Notes: generated from the letters alone by a model not told the origin. A DNA stretch of 64,000 nucleotides from REEB481 sp964586595 (GCA_964586595.1 CAZPHB010000008.1:1-64000); one strand, 5' to 3'; shown: positions 27,615 through 35,987, counted from the first letter of the stretch. Numbers and translations: made by a program.

Positions 27615-28632
27615 TGACAAGAATCATTGAAGAACTCCATTGTCCGCTGCGGCTATTCAGCAGGTCCATAATGTCAGAGGCGATGCGTTTGCTTTCATCG
27701 GGTTGCGGCAGGTGCACGGTGCGGCCTGTTTTCAGCCAATGACCAAGTGCGCGTGATTGGTTCAAATCGAAGGAGGGGAGTACTTCAACACCTTTCGATG
27801 CCAGGTAATGAGCATTATATTTTTGTTCCAGTTGTGCCTTCATGGGTACAATGAGCATTTTCTTGCCAAGGTGTAAGGCCTCCGCTGTTGTGCCAAAACC
27901 CGCCGCACATACAATGCCCGATGCGCTGAGCATGGCTTTGTTGAAGGCGTTTCTGTCGATGGGATGGTATGTCACATTCCCTTCGGAGTAGGGTTGCGTG
28001 ATCCGTTTTCCAAAAACCTTCCATTGTTGAAAGGGAAAAAGGGACAACATGCGGCCAAGGTATTGATGATGGTAAGCAGGCAGATATACCACAACATGAC
28101 CCTCATCACTAACAGTTCCGTTGGCAAGTGCTTCCGGGATGTGTGCATGATAGGTGTGCGGTCCCAATTGCTCGTAAAAGTAAGACCATTGGTGCGCGGC
28201 CGGTGCGTAATGACGCAAAACCATTTTGCCAATAAAGTCAACACTTCCGGGGTTCTTCAGATGCTGATAAGCGTATTGGTTGCTGATGCCGATGTTCGGT
28301 ATGCCGGCTTTTTTTGCCAGCAACAAACTCATGGGTTCAAAATCACTTACCACGGCATCGTAATCTGCAATGCGAACCTGTCGTAAATCGCGCAAAAATC
28401 GCAAAGGCCGCAGCATTCGTGCGGTTTTGAAGAGGTTCACGCCACCCCGGTTGCCGAAGTGAAAACCCATTCCCCGAAATTGGTAGGTCGCTTGTTCCTG
28501 CAGCAGCAGTTCACATTCGTTACCACTAAGCAACACATCTACTTGGGCATGGTTCCGAAGCATGCGCACCAGCTGTTCGGAACGGCCAATATGCCCATTG
28601 CCTGTGCATTGAATCCCAAACAACAAGCGCAT
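27601..28632 (-). CDS. GT28-like glycosyltransferase (MJ1255/VC2487 family)
   Basis: A 343-residue GT-B fold protein. The N-terminus (LLFGIQCTGNGHIGRSEQLVR) has the GxGHxxR signature of the MJ1255/VC2487 and MurG-like superfamily. The C-terminal domain keeps the nucleotide-sugar segment (CAAGFGTTAEALHLGKKMLIVPM). The product is unknown; transfer of a sugar to a lipid acceptor is plausible. It shares one base (TGATG) with the upstream LpxH-like gene and overlaps the downstream GH1 gene, so the three are one transcript. Confidence 0.82.
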   Translation of the reverse strand: MRLLFGIQCTGNGHIGRSEQLVRMLRNHAQVDVLLSGNECELLLQEQATYQFRGMGFHFGNRGGVNLFKTARMLRPLRFLRDLRQVRIADYDAVVSDFEPMSLLLAKKAGIPNIGISNQYAYQHLKNPGSVDFIGKMVLRHYAPAAHQWSYFYEQLGPHTYHAHIPEALANGTVSDEGHVVVYLPAYHHQYLGRMLSLFPFQQWKVFGKRITQPYSEGNVTYHPIDRNAFNKAMLSASGIVCAAGFGTTAEALHLGKKMLIVPMKAQLEQKYNAHYLASKGVEVLPSFDLNQSRALGHWLKTGRTVHLPQPDESKRIASDIMDLLNSRSGQWSSSMILVNETK

Positions 28633-29480
28633 CAGGATGCGGTTTTTAGTCCGAACTCCTGCAGCATCTGAGCATACAATACCTCGGCTTTTGGCATAGG
28701 TTCTTCTTCCACAGGTTCAGACTTATCGGAGGTAAACAGTTGGTCGTAATAAACAAGATGCCAGGTTTCGTTGCTGTATTCCAATACGCTGAGGTGTTCC
28801 ACCCAATCGCCGCTGTTTAGGTAGCAAACTTTACCGTCCTCGTTTTCGATCATCTTTTGCTCAGGATGATGGATATGTCCGCAAACCACAAAGTCATAAC
28901 CGTTTCTGATGGCTATCTCCGCGGAAGTTTGTTCGAAATCACCGATAAAACTCACTGCACTTTTCACGCTGTGTTTGATCTTTTTTGACAGGGAAATTCT
29001 TCCGCCGCCAAAGCGCTTAGACACCCAGTTTACAGCACTGTTGATGAGGATAAGTGTGTCGTAGCCAATAGCTCCCAGCCTGGCCAGCCATTTGGAGTGC
29101 TGCATGCATACATCAAACACATCTCCATGGAAGAACCACGCTTTTTTACCGCCTTCCAATTCCAGCACCAACTTGTTGGTGATGCTGAAATTTCCCAATG
29201 AAAACCCTTCGAACTTGCGCAGCATTTCGTCGTGGTTTCCGGTGATATAAACAACCTTCTTGCCCTTCTGTACAAAGCGCAGAATTTGTCTGACCACCTT
29301 CATGTGTGACGATGGCCAATAGTTTTTGCTGAACTGCCAGATGTCAATAATGTCTCCATTTAATATCAACACCTCCGGGTCAATGCTTTTTAAATAGCGA
29401 TTGAGCTCCTTGGCCCTGCAACCATAGGTTCCCAGGTGCACGTCAGAAATTACTACAATTTCCGGTTTTCGCAGTGCCAT
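28632..29480 (-). CDS. lpxH: UDP-2,3-diacylglucosamine diphosphatase-like phosphoesterase (LpxH family)
   Basis: A 282-residue calcineurin-fold phosphoesterase of the LpxH/LpxG type, which releases UMP from UDP-2,3-diacylglucosamine in lipid A synthesis. Metal motifs in order: SDVHLG (near residue 12), NGDIID, TGNHDE, HGDVFD and CGHIHHPE. The C-terminus is acidic and longer than in E. coli LpxH. The neighbour is a glycosyltransferase, so an alternative substrate such as a glycolipid precursor is possible. The upstream intergenic region has no clear minus-strand TAnnTTTG box. Confidence 0.78.
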   Translation of the reverse strand: MALRKPEIVVISDVHLGTYGCRAKELNRYLKSIDPEVLILNGDIIDIWQFSKNYWPSSHMKVVRQILRFVQKGKKVVYITGNHDEMLRKFEGFSLGNFSITNKLVLELEGGKKAWFFHGDVFDVCMQHSKWLARLGAIGYDTLILINSAVNWVSKRFGGGRISLSKKIKHSVKSAVSFIGDFEQTSAEIAIRNGYDFVVCGHIHHPEQKMIENEDGKVCYLNSGDWVEHLSVLEYSNETWHLVYYDQLFTSDKSEPVEEEPMPKAEVLYAQMLQEFGLKTAS

Positions 29481-29627
29481 TAATGAAACCTTAACTGACT
29501 GAACAAATAGTGTAGAACCCTTGTATAAACGCGGGTGCGCAGTATTTCTTTAAGGTTGGAAGCGTCCTTCATGCATACAATAATCCGGTTCATCTTTAAT
29601 GCCATTGTTATGGATGTATGAACCTTC

Positions 29628-29656
29628 TTTGTGGGGAGCAACGCAGTGTATCTTTG
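29628..29656 (+). promoter_or_regulatory. promoter of the AI-2E permease gene
   Basis: TTTG (29628-29631), 17-base spacer, TATCTTTG (29649-29656): a full Bacteroidota -33/-7 match. The ATG follows 4 bases later, so transcription should start at or beside the start codon. Confidence 0.75.
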
Positions 29657-29660
29657 CCTG

Positions 29661-30758
29661 ATGAGCTTCAGCGGAAAAAAATGGCTGGTGTACGCAGCAA
29701 CATTAGTGTTGTTCTTGTTGGCCTGGGTTTTTCGTGTTACCCTGATGTATGTATTGGTTTCTCTGGTGCTTACCCTTTTGGGTGCGCCCGCGGTAAACAG
29801 GCTGGAGCAGGTTCGATTGGGCAAGATGAACATCCCGCGAACGGTGGCTGCAATAGTGGTTTTATGTGTTTTTCTGTTGTTGGCCTCCGGTATTTTGTTT
29901 TTGGTGGTTCCGGTGGTTGGTGAGCAGGTAAGTGCCATCAGCAAGATGGAAACAGCTCAGTTGGAACGCACCTTTGCCAAACCCTTGGCAGAATTGCGTG
30001 AACTGGCTGTGCAATTGGGTTTGGATCCTTCGGTGCTCAATCCCGAGCAGATTAAAGAAAAGTTGGTTTCCCTGTTCAGCCTCAGTGCCATTGGAAAAAC
30101 CTTGCAGGGTGTATTCGGTTTTTTCGGAGCCCTGGCAGGCGCGCTGTTTTCCATTTCCTTCATCACCTTCTTTTTTCTGCGCGACCGATTTTTGTTTTAC
30201 CGCCTGGTGCATTTGGTGACTCCGGCGCGTCATGAGCCGGCCATGCAGCGCATCTTACGTGCGGTAAACAGCATGCTATCCCGCTATGTACAGGCCTTGC
30301 TGCTGCAGGTGATCAGCTTCGCCATCATCATCTTCTTAGGTTTAACCATTATTGGAGAGCAATACGCCTTTACCATCGCAGTATTTGCCGGAATTGTCAA
30401 CCTGATTCCCTACCTCGGGCCCTGGATCGGTTTGGGGTTTGGACTGATTCTCGGTGTGTCCACCCACCTTGGATTGGATTTTTACCAATCAGTGGTTCCC
30501 GATATGCTGTATATGTCGTTGGTATTTGTAGTGGCGGTACTCATCGACAACTTTCTTACCTATCCGCTCATTTTTTCAAACACACTCAAGGCACATCCTA
30601 TGGAGTTGTTTCTGGTGGTGCTCATGGCCGGTACGTTGGCCGGTATTCCAGGCATGGTTTTGGGTGCGCCAGTCTATACGGTGTTGCGCATCATTGCCAG
30701 AGAATTCTTCACGCGCTTCGATGTGGTGCGCGCCGCCACGCGTGATTTAGATGATTGA
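29661..30758 (+). CDS. AI-2E family transporter (PerM/YdiK-like permease)
   Basis: A 365-residue inner-membrane protein of the AI-2E exporter family (YdiK/PerM/TqsA), with two N-terminal membrane segments, a hydrophilic loop (about 70-135) and five or six further segments. Family signatures are visible in GIVNLIPYLGPWIG and LIDNFLTYPLIFSNTLKAHP. These transporters export AI-2, ions or fatty-acid-like compounds; the substrate here is not evident. The ATG at 29661 was preferred over an in-frame start at 29631 because the promoter -7 box lies between them. Confidence 0.9.
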   Translation: MSFSGKKWLVYAATLVLFLLAWVFRVTLMYVLVSLVLTLLGAPAVNRLEQVRLGKMNIPRTVAAIVVLCVFLLLASGILFLVVPVVGEQVSAISKMETAQLERTFAKPLAELRELAVQLGLDPSVLNPEQIKEKLVSLFSLSAIGKTLQGVFGFFGALAGALFSISFITFFFLRDRFLFYRLVHLVTPARHEPAMQRILRAVNSMLSRYVQALLLQVISFAIIIFLGLTIIGEQYAFTIAVFAGIVNLIPYLGPWIGLGFGLILGVSTHLGLDFYQSVVPDMLYMSLVFVVAVLIDNFLTYPLIFSNTLKAHPMELFLVVLMAGTLAGIPGMVLGAPVYTVLRIIAREFFTRFDVVRAATRDLDD

Positions 30759-30766
30759 AATCCGTT

Positions 30767-31327
30767 TCAGTTGTTGAATTGGGTCATCGCAGTACCCAAA
30801 CCCGCATGTATCATGGTTTCAATGCATGAAGCGGCCCGTGACAGGCATGCAGGGAGTTCTTCCTGTTCGCCGGTAGTCCAGGATCCAAGAACATATTCCA
30901 CCTGGCGGCCTTTGGGGAAATCATTGCCGATACCCACACGCAGTCTGGGGAATTCTTCGGTTCCCAGCACTTCGATGATGTTCCTCAAACCATTCTGACC
31001 GCCGTGGCTTCCCTTTGCCCTGAGGCGAAGCTTAAACTGTGGCAACGCCAGGTCGTCGCAAACAACCAACAGCTGACCTGAAGCCGGTTTGGCCTGCTGC
31101 ATCCAATAGGCCATGGCCTTACCGCTCAGGTTCATGTAGGTATTGGGTTTGAGCAGCACCAGCTCTTTCCCGCGAAAGCGAATCCTGCAGGTCCAGCCAT
31201 GTCGCTCCAGTGACCAGGTGCCCTGATGTTTCTCAGCCAGAAAATCCAGCACTGCAAATCCGATGTTGTGCCTGGTAGCGGCATATTCCTCACCGGGATT
31301 GCCCAATCCGCATATCAGCCAGGCCAT
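30767..31327 (-). CDS. pth: peptidyl-tRNA hydrolase
   Basis: A 186-residue enzyme that recycles tRNA from peptidyl-tRNA released by stalled ribosomes. The N-terminal GLGNPG motif, catalytic His20 (TRHNIGF), the KPNTYMNLSG segment and the HGGQNGLRN segment are all present. It starts 6 bases after the L,D-transpeptidase stop and ends 8 bases from the convergent AI-2E permease gene. It is the last gene of the rbfA operon. Confidence 0.97.
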   Translation of the reverse strand: MAWLICGLGNPGEEYAATRHNIGFAVLDFLAEKHQGTWSLERHGWTCRIRFRGKELVLLKPNTYMNLSGKAMAYWMQQAKPASGQLLVVCDDLALPQFKLRLRAKGSHGGQNGLRNIIEVLGTEEFPRLRVGIGNDFPKGRQVEYVLGSWTTGEQEELPACLSRAASCIETMIHAGLGTAMTQFNN

Positions 31328-31333
31328 GTAAAA

Positions 31334-32122
31334 TCAGTGGTTTTCGTTGTATAAATGGTAGTTCTGCGGAAATACAATTTTGTACAATCCCGCATCGTCA
31401 ACCCAATATCCCGGTGGGATTTTGTAGGTGTTGAAGAATTTAAAACCCTCTTCGATGTTTTTCCAGAATTTAAGCACCAGCGGTTTGTGCGCATAATGGG
31501 TTTGCAGGTAAGACCAGTTTTTCTGGGTAAACCTGCAAGGGAAAATATCTATGGGAATTTTCGCATTGATTCCCTGATAAGCCTGGGCGCGCGCGGTAAT
31601 CCAGTAAATTTCCTGCATCACCGAATCGGTCATGGGGATGCAACCCACCGAAACACAGTCGCCGTGCACGTAAATTTCATTCCCCGGATTTTCCTTACTG
31701 GCAAACTTCAGATCCACTTCATTGGGGTATGAAACCTTCATGGAGAGGTGATAGTTGCTGTTCGGATTGAATCTTTCGATATAATACATGCCTTCAGGAA
31801 CCTGCATGTCGCCGAATTTGCGTTTCGGTCCGAGGTCTCCGCTGCCCCTGCAAATGTTGTACACCTTAATGCGTTTGTAGGCATTGGTAGAAGTGTCGCT
31901 GGCCCACAATTCCAGCTGATCTTCCAGTTTGAAGGCGCGCCAGTAAATGTATTTCGGCGTTTCACTCAAGCCGGAATCGCGGAACATTTTACGGATTTTA
32001 CGGTCGGTGCGGTCGCGGGCCAAACGTACCCGTTCGTAGTTAAGTTGGCTGCTGAGGAAGTCTTGTGCAATGACCGTTCCGGAGGTAAAACACAGGAAGG
32101 CCAGTATGAAGATGCGGTTCAT
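31334..32122 (-). CDS. periplasmic L,D-transpeptidase (YkuD domain)
   Basis: A 262-residue exported protein with a signal peptide (ending SGTVIAQ). The YkuD catalytic motif is HGDCVSVGCIPM (near residues 158-169), with the nucleophile Cys in SVGC and the partner His. It cross-links or anchors peptidoglycan, or has a YafK-like amidase role as seen in some homologues. It lies in the rbfA-permease-ldt-pth operon; a TAAATTCG box (32138-32131) 8 bases upstream may give a second promoter. Confidence 0.88.
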   Translation of the reverse strand: MNRIFILAFLCFTSGTVIAQDFLSSQLNYERVRLARDRTDRKIRKMFRDSGLSETPKYIYWRAFKLEDQLELWASDTSTNAYKRIKVYNICRGSGDLGPKRKFGDMQVPEGMYYIERFNPNSNYHLSMKVSYPNEVDLKFASKENPGNEIYVHGDCVSVGCIPMTDSVMQEIYWITARAQAYQGINAKIPIDIFPCRFTQKNWSYLQTHYAHKPLVLKFWKNIEEGFKFFNTYKIPPGYWVDDAGLYKIVFPQNYHLYNENH

Positions 32123-32140
32123 GGCGGCGGCGAATTTACA

Positions 32141-33337
32141 TCAGAGGTGTTTTTTAACCTGCAGTGAAGGATAAAGCGCACTCAACAAACCCATTACCAA
32201 GGCAACTGCGGCTACCAGCACCATGTCAGAAAACCTTAAAGCCACCGGATAATACGGTACGATGGCGCTGTCCATACGGATGAAGCCAATCTGCTGTTGC
32301 AACACAACCAACAGCACACCCAGCAGCATTCCGCTGAGGGCGCCAATCCCTGAAATAAGCAAGCCTTCTTTCAGAAAAACAGCCGACAAGGTTGTTGGTT
32401 GGGCACCCATGATGTGCAGGGTGCGTATGTCGTTCTTTTTTTCTATGACCAGCATGGATAATGCGCCGGTGAGGTTAAACGAAATGACGGCAAGTACGAA
32501 GCAGAGGATGGCAAATGTGGCCCATTTTTCGGTGCGGAACATATGCAGCAGCGCCTTGTTTTGTTCCCTGCGGTCTTGAATGAGGAAGTTGGAACCCAAC
32601 AGGTTTTGCACCTCCGTTCTGATGGTTTCCAGCGAAGCCCCGGGTTTGAGGAAGAGTTCCAGGCCGCTGCGCTCATCGTAGCGTTCAAACAGGTGTTCGG
32701 CGTAGGCCACGGGCACGATGGCGTAACGGTTGTTGATCTCATCATCCATGCGCATGGTGCCCGTATGCAGCAGCGGCAACTTGTTCACTTCGGGGTTCAC
32801 CAGGCTAACACTTTCCCGGCGCGGAACCACAGCCGAAACCTGAACATCACGCGCACCCGGCATCAGTCCAAGTCTGTATTCCAGGCCTTCTCCCAATATC
32901 ACGCCACTGATGCCCGGATAAGGGTTCAGGGTTCCGCCTGCCAATAAATGTTTGCCTATCCCTGAATGGTATAGAAAGCCGCTGTCGGTTCCTTTAAGGG
33001 TGCAAATCACCTGCTGGTTTCCGGATTGAAGCACGGCGTTGTCTTCCAGTATGAGCCCAACATAGGTGATGCCGGGCAGCTTGCGTATGTGGGCTATGGT
33101 GGCTGAATCGGGGGTGAACATTTTCCCGGCAACGGGCGTCACTTTCAGGTCGGGGTGGAAGTCGTTGTACACGCGAAACAACAAACCTTCGAAGCCATTG
33201 AGTGCCGAAAGGATAACAATGAGTGCGAAGGATCCCACGGCGAAGCCCAAGAGCGAAATGCCGGTGATGATGTTCACGGCATTGCGGTTGCTGCGGCTCA
33301 CCAGATATCGGCGGGCAATGAGTCCGGAAAGGCGCAT
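32141..33337 (-). CDS. FtsX/LolE-type ABC transporter permease
   Basis: A 398-residue permease with four membrane segments: one near residues 22-45 and three in the C-terminal third (about 270-300, 315-340 and 365-390). Between them lies a periplasmic MacB-like domain. The opening (LIARRYLVSRSNRNAVNIIT) is typical of lipoprotein-releasing LolC/LolE proteins. No ATPase gene is adjacent. It starts 5 bases after rbfA. Function as lipoprotein release is inferred from the family. Confidence 0.85.
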   Translation of the reverse strand: MRLSGLIARRYLVSRSNRNAVNIITGISLLGFAVGSFALIVILSALNGFEGLLFRVYNDFHPDLKVTPVAGKMFTPDSATIAHIRKLPGITYVGLILEDNAVLQSGNQQVICTLKGTDSGFLYHSGIGKHLLAGGTLNPYPGISGVILGEGLEYRLGLMPGARDVQVSAVVPRRESVSLVNPEVNKLPLLHTGTMRMDDEINNRYAIVPVAYAEHLFERYDERSGLELFLKPGASLETIRTEVQNLLGSNFLIQDRREQNKALLHMFRTEKWATFAILCFVLAVISFNLTGALSMLVIEKKNDIRTLHIMGAQPTTLSAVFLKEGLLISGIGALSGMLLGVLLVVLQQQIGFIRMDSAIVPYYPVALRFSDMVLVAAVALVMGLLSALYPSLQVKKHL

Positions 33338-33342
33338 AGGGG

Positions 33343-33708
33343 CTATTCCTCTTCCTTTTGCTGGTCTTTGTTCAGTTGTGCAAAAAGCGCATCCAATTTA
33401 TTCAGGTAATCCAGCGAATCATCAAGCATAAACACCAATTCAGGTACTTTTTTCACCTCATGCCTGATTTTTCTCGCCAGCTCATGGCGGATTTCTTTGG
33501 CGTGTAATTCCACCAGTTCCATGGCTGCCTGACGGTTTTTTACGGTATATAGACTCAGGTACACCCGCGCATGGCCCAGGTCCGGGCTCACCTGAACACC
33601 GGAAATGGTAAGCATATTCCCACCAAACCAACTGTGGTTGTATTCCTGGAAGATACTTCCAAGGTCGCGTTGAATTTGCTTGGCGAATTTTTCCTGTCTG
33701 ATGCTCAT
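33343..33708 (-). CDS. rbfA: ribosome-binding factor A
   Basis: A 121-residue KH-like protein that matures the 30S subunit. The family pattern is visible in RQEKFAKQIQRDLGSIFQ at the start and LTISGVQVSPDLGHARVYLS in the core. The ATG at 33708 was chosen because a complete promoter ends 5 bases upstream; the frame is open beyond it but that region is the divergent promoter. First gene of the minus-strand operon. Confidence 0.93.
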   Translation of the reverse strand: MSIRQEKFAKQIQRDLGSIFQEYNHSWFGGNMLTISGVQVSPDLGHARVYLSLYTVKNRQAAMELVELHAKEIRHELARKIRHEVKKVPELVFMLDDSLDYLNKLDALFAQLNKDQQKEEE

Positions 33709-33713
33709 CGGTA

Positions 33714-33743
33714 CAAAGTTAGTCAGAAGCAACAGCAAGCAAA
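33714..33743 (-). promoter_or_regulatory. promoter of rbfA operon
   Basis: On the minus strand TTTG (33743-33740), 18-base spacer, TAACTTTG (33721-33714). This is an exact Bacteroidota promoter; the ATG of rbfA follows 5 bases later, predicting a leaderless or nearly leaderless mRNA. Confidence 0.8.
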
Positions 33744-33767
33744 CGGTGTGTATTTGCCAAAGGAACA

Positions 33768-33775
33768 TAACTTTG
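33768..33775 (+). promoter_or_regulatory. -7 box for the ATP-grasp gene
   Basis: TAACTTTG, an exact TAnnTTTG match, lies 6 bases before the proposed TTG start at 33782. The -33 region reads TGTG at 33747-33750, a partial match. It is divergent from the rbfA promoter. Confidence 0.6.
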
Positions 33776-33781
33776 TGGCGT

Positions 33782-34828
33782 TTGAAAGCAACCCTGTTGA
33801 TACCTTCCGGAGCCGGCGCTCCCGGATTTGCCGGCATCCTGCATTGTATAAAACAGGCTCCGGGCATCCGTGTAATTGCCGGTGACATCAACAACCAGGC
33901 CTACGGACGACAGCTTGCAGACGGATTTTTCCAAACCCCTCCCGGAGATCATCCGGAATACCCCGAATTCATCCTTGAAAAAGCCGCAGAGCTAGGTGCT
34001 GATGTGGTTTTACCCATCACCACCCGCGAACTGGATCCACTGTCGATGCACGTGGAGGATTTCGCCAAAAAGCACATCCAGCTGCTGGTTTCTCCATCTT
34101 CAGGGTTGCGGATTGCCAACAACAAAGCCCGCTTGTATGAATACATGCTCGAAAGCGGGCAAAAACCGCCGGTGTTTCGTGTGGTGCGCACACAGGAAGC
34201 CGTGATGCAGGCCATTCATGAACTGGCTCCGAACGGGGAGCGGCTGATTTTCAAACCGGCCTGTGGCAACGGAAGCGTGGGATTTGGCATCATCCTGGGA
34301 ACACATGAGGCCCTGCGCAGAAATTTGCTGCATGAAAAACCCGGTTCGGGGTATTATTACCGCAGGGAAGAATTGCCAAACCTGCTGCCTGACGATTTGG
34401 GCATGGAATTGCTGGTTTGTGAATACCTCCCGGGTGCGGAGTATTCCGTAGATGTTTTGGCCCAACATGGAAAAGTGCTTTATGCCATCACCCGCAGCCG
34501 CGATAAAATGGTGAATGGCATCAGCGTAAAAGGAACGTTTATTCGCCGCGACGACATCCTCGAAATGGTGCACAAGCTTGTTCATTCGCTTGGTTTACAC
34601 GGCCCCTTGGGCCTGCAGTTCCGTGAAAATGAACGCGGTGAAATGACCATTCTGGAAATCAATCCGCGCCTGCAGGGAACCGTGAGCAGCTGCCTGGGTG
34701 CCGGCATCAATGTTCCGCTGGATGCACTGCGACTGGCGCTGGATGAACCGGTGGCAGGCCGGCAGGAACTGATTCAGTGGGGTGTGGGTTTTGTAAGGTA
34801 TTGGTCGGAAGCCTTCTTCAACCCATAA
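33782..34828 (+). CDS. ATP-grasp domain protein (carbamoyl-phosphate-synthase-like)
   Basis: A protein of about 348 residues with a pre-ATP-grasp Rossmann domain (TLLIPSGAGAPGFAG) and an ATP-grasp fold. Visible are the LIFKPACGNGSVGFGI loop, the CEYLPGAEYSVDVLA strand and the metal-binding LEINPRLQGT. Such CarB-like ligases are frequent in bacterial surface-polysaccharide clusters and may couple an amine to a carboxylate. No ATG lies in a plausible place: the TTG at 33782 is proposed because the -7 box ends 6 bases earlier and the product then begins MKATLLIP. Earlier starts run into the promoter. It may be the border gene of the glycan locus. Confidence 0.72.
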   Translation: MKATLLIPSGAGAPGFAGILHCIKQAPGIRVIAGDINNQAYGRQLADGFFQTPPGDHPEYPEFILEKAAELGADVVLPITTRELDPLSMHVEDFAKKHIQLLVSPSSGLRIANNKARLYEYMLESGQKPPVFRVVRTQEAVMQAIHELAPNGERLIFKPACGNGSVGFGIILGTHEALRRNLLHEKPGSGYYYRREELPNLLPDDLGMELLVCEYLPGAEYSVDVLAQHGKVLYAITRSRDKMVNGISVKGTFIRRDDILEMVHKLVHSLGLHGPLGLQFRENERGEMTILEINPRLQGTVSSCLGAGINVPLDALRLALDEPVAGRQELIQWGVGFVRYWSEAFFNP

Positions 34829-34850
34829 AAAAAATGCCACATGTTTACAA

Positions 34851-34873
34851 AATGAGTAATTTTGCTACTCATT
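34851..34873 (+). promoter_or_regulatory. promoter with overlapping perfect inverted repeat (operator candidate)
   Basis: AATGAGTA (34851-34858) and TACTCATT (34866-34873) form a perfect 8-bp inverted repeat with a 7-base spacer. The -7 box TAATTTTG (34857-34864) sits inside it, and the ATG of the regulator gene starts one base downstream at 34875. A protein bound here would block transcription. Confidence 0.6.
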
Positions 34874-34874
34874 C

Positions 34875-35405
34875 ATGATTGATACCCTCATCTCTTCCAA
34901 AACGCGGGTAAAGTTGCTGTTGAAGTTCTTCCTGAACAGCGCGAACAAAGCCTATTTGCGGAATTTGGAGGCTGAATTTGGGGAAAGCACCAACGCCATT
35001 CGTTTGGAACTGAATCGGTTTGAGAAGGCCGGGATGTTGAAAAGTTCCAGCGAAGGCAACAAAAAGGTGTTCAGCGCAAATACGGCACATCCGCTGTTTG
35101 GCGACATCAGAAGTATTGTATTGAAGTATGTGGGCATAGACCAAATTGTGGAATATGTCATCAAACACCTTGGCGAGGTGGAGCGGGTTTTTGTAGTGGG
35201 CGATTACGCACGCGGACTGGATGCTGGCATCATCGATTTGGTGATGGTGGGACGCATCAATCAGCCGTTTTTACAAGATCTGGTGACAAAGGTGGAACAA
35301 AAAATAGAAAGGCGCATCAGGTACATCATTTTTGAACCTGAGGCCTTTGATATAGCGCAAATACGCAACAAACAGGCGGAGCCATTATTGCTCTGGAGCC
35401 GCTGA
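34875..35405 (+). CDS. winged-helix regulator with C-terminal nucleotidyltransferase-like domain
   Basis: A 176-residue protein. Residues 1-80 look like an ArsR-type winged helix (TRVKLLLKFFLN, then NAIRLELNRFEKAGMLKSS with the wing). Residues 95-176 resemble a minimal nucleotidyltransferase fold (VFVVGDYARGLDAGIIDLVMVG). The catalytic GS motif reads GD, so it may not be active. Proteins of this type often open lipopolysaccharide or capsule loci in Bacteroidota, but their function is not established. It is probably autoregulated, since a palindrome overlaps its own promoter. Confidence 0.75.
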   Translation: MIDTLISSKTRVKLLLKFFLNSANKAYLRNLEAEFGESTNAIRLELNRFEKAGMLKSSSEGNKKVFSANTAHPLFGDIRSIVLKYVGIDQIVEYVIKHLGEVERVFVVGDYARGLDAGIIDLVMVGRINQPFLQDLVTKVEQKIERRIRYIIFEPEAFDIAQIRNKQAEPLLLWSR

Positions 35406-35428
35406 GTTTTTGCAGCAATGAATAAAAA

Positions 35429-35459
35429 GCCTGCTTGGTCTTTATGGGACTGAGGAGGC
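35429..35459 (+). promoter_or_regulatory. hairpin in the leader of the UpxY-like gene
   Basis: CTTGGTC (35434-35440) pairs with GACTGAG (35448-35454) using two wobble pairs around loop TTTATGG. GCCT (35429-35432) pairs with AGGC (35456-35459) below a G-G mismatch. The ATG of the antiterminator gene starts at 35466. There is no T run, so it is not a terminator; it could be a pause or antiterminator recruitment site. Confidence 0.45.
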
Positions 35460-35465
35460 GAAGCC

Positions 35466-35987
35466 ATGAATACAGCAGGCAATACACCTTGGAACGTTGT
35501 GTATGTGTCTTCCCGGCAGGAGAAGGCTGTTTCTGCGCGGCTGGAGCAGCAACGGATTGAATCTTATGTACCGTTGATGCGCCGATTGCAGCGATGGAGC
35601 GACCGCAACAAATGGGTAGATTTCCCTTTGTTTACTGGTTACGTCATGGTTCGTCCTTTGGCACATCAGCAGGATCGGGTGCTGCAGATTCCCGGCGTGG
35701 TGGGGTATGTGCGCTTCGGCGGGAAAGCGGCGGTGGTGCGCGATGAAGAAATCACCCTCATGCGGCAGCTCATCGCACATGGTTACGACCTGGAAGTGGC
35801 CGGACTGGAGCCTGGAACACCCAAAGGAACTGCGGTACGTGTGATTCAGGGTCCGTTGAAAGGTTGTTTGGGAACCATTCTGGATCATGAGAAGGACTCC
35901 GGTTTTCAGATTGCCCTGGAGGGAATCAGGCAAGGCATCCGCGTGCGTTTGCCTGCCGCTTATCTTGAAAAAATTATCGATACATGA
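35466..35987 (+). CDS. UpxY-family transcription antiterminator (NusG/RfaH-like)
   Basis: A 173-residue NusG-like protein. The NGN domain (about residues 5-105) opens with WNVVYVSSRQEKAVSARLEQ and has the FTGYVMVR strand; a KOW domain follows (about 120-165: GTAVRVIQGPLKG). In Bacteroides, UpxY proteins bind RNA polymerase early and prevent premature termination within the capsule operon they head. The position at the start of the exporter and sugar genes fits the same role. The stop overlaps the wzm start by 4 bases. Confidence 0.88.
   Translation: MNTAGNTPWNVVYVSSRQEKAVSARLEQQRIESYVPLMRRLQRWSDRNKWVDFPLFTGYVMVRPLAHQQDRVLQIPGVVGYVRFGGKAAVVRDEEITLMRQLIAHGYDLEVAGLEPGTPKGTAVRVIQGPLKGCLGTILDHEKDSGFQIALEGIRQGIRVRLPAAYLEKIIDT

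Noticed and set aside
29480..29944. 154-codon minus-strand frame
   Set aside because: Overlaps the start of the AI-2E permease gene and its promoter; no signature.
35429..35459. Hairpin as intrinsic terminator
   Set aside because: No T run follows and the UpxY-like gene starts 6 bases later, so a leader element is more likely.
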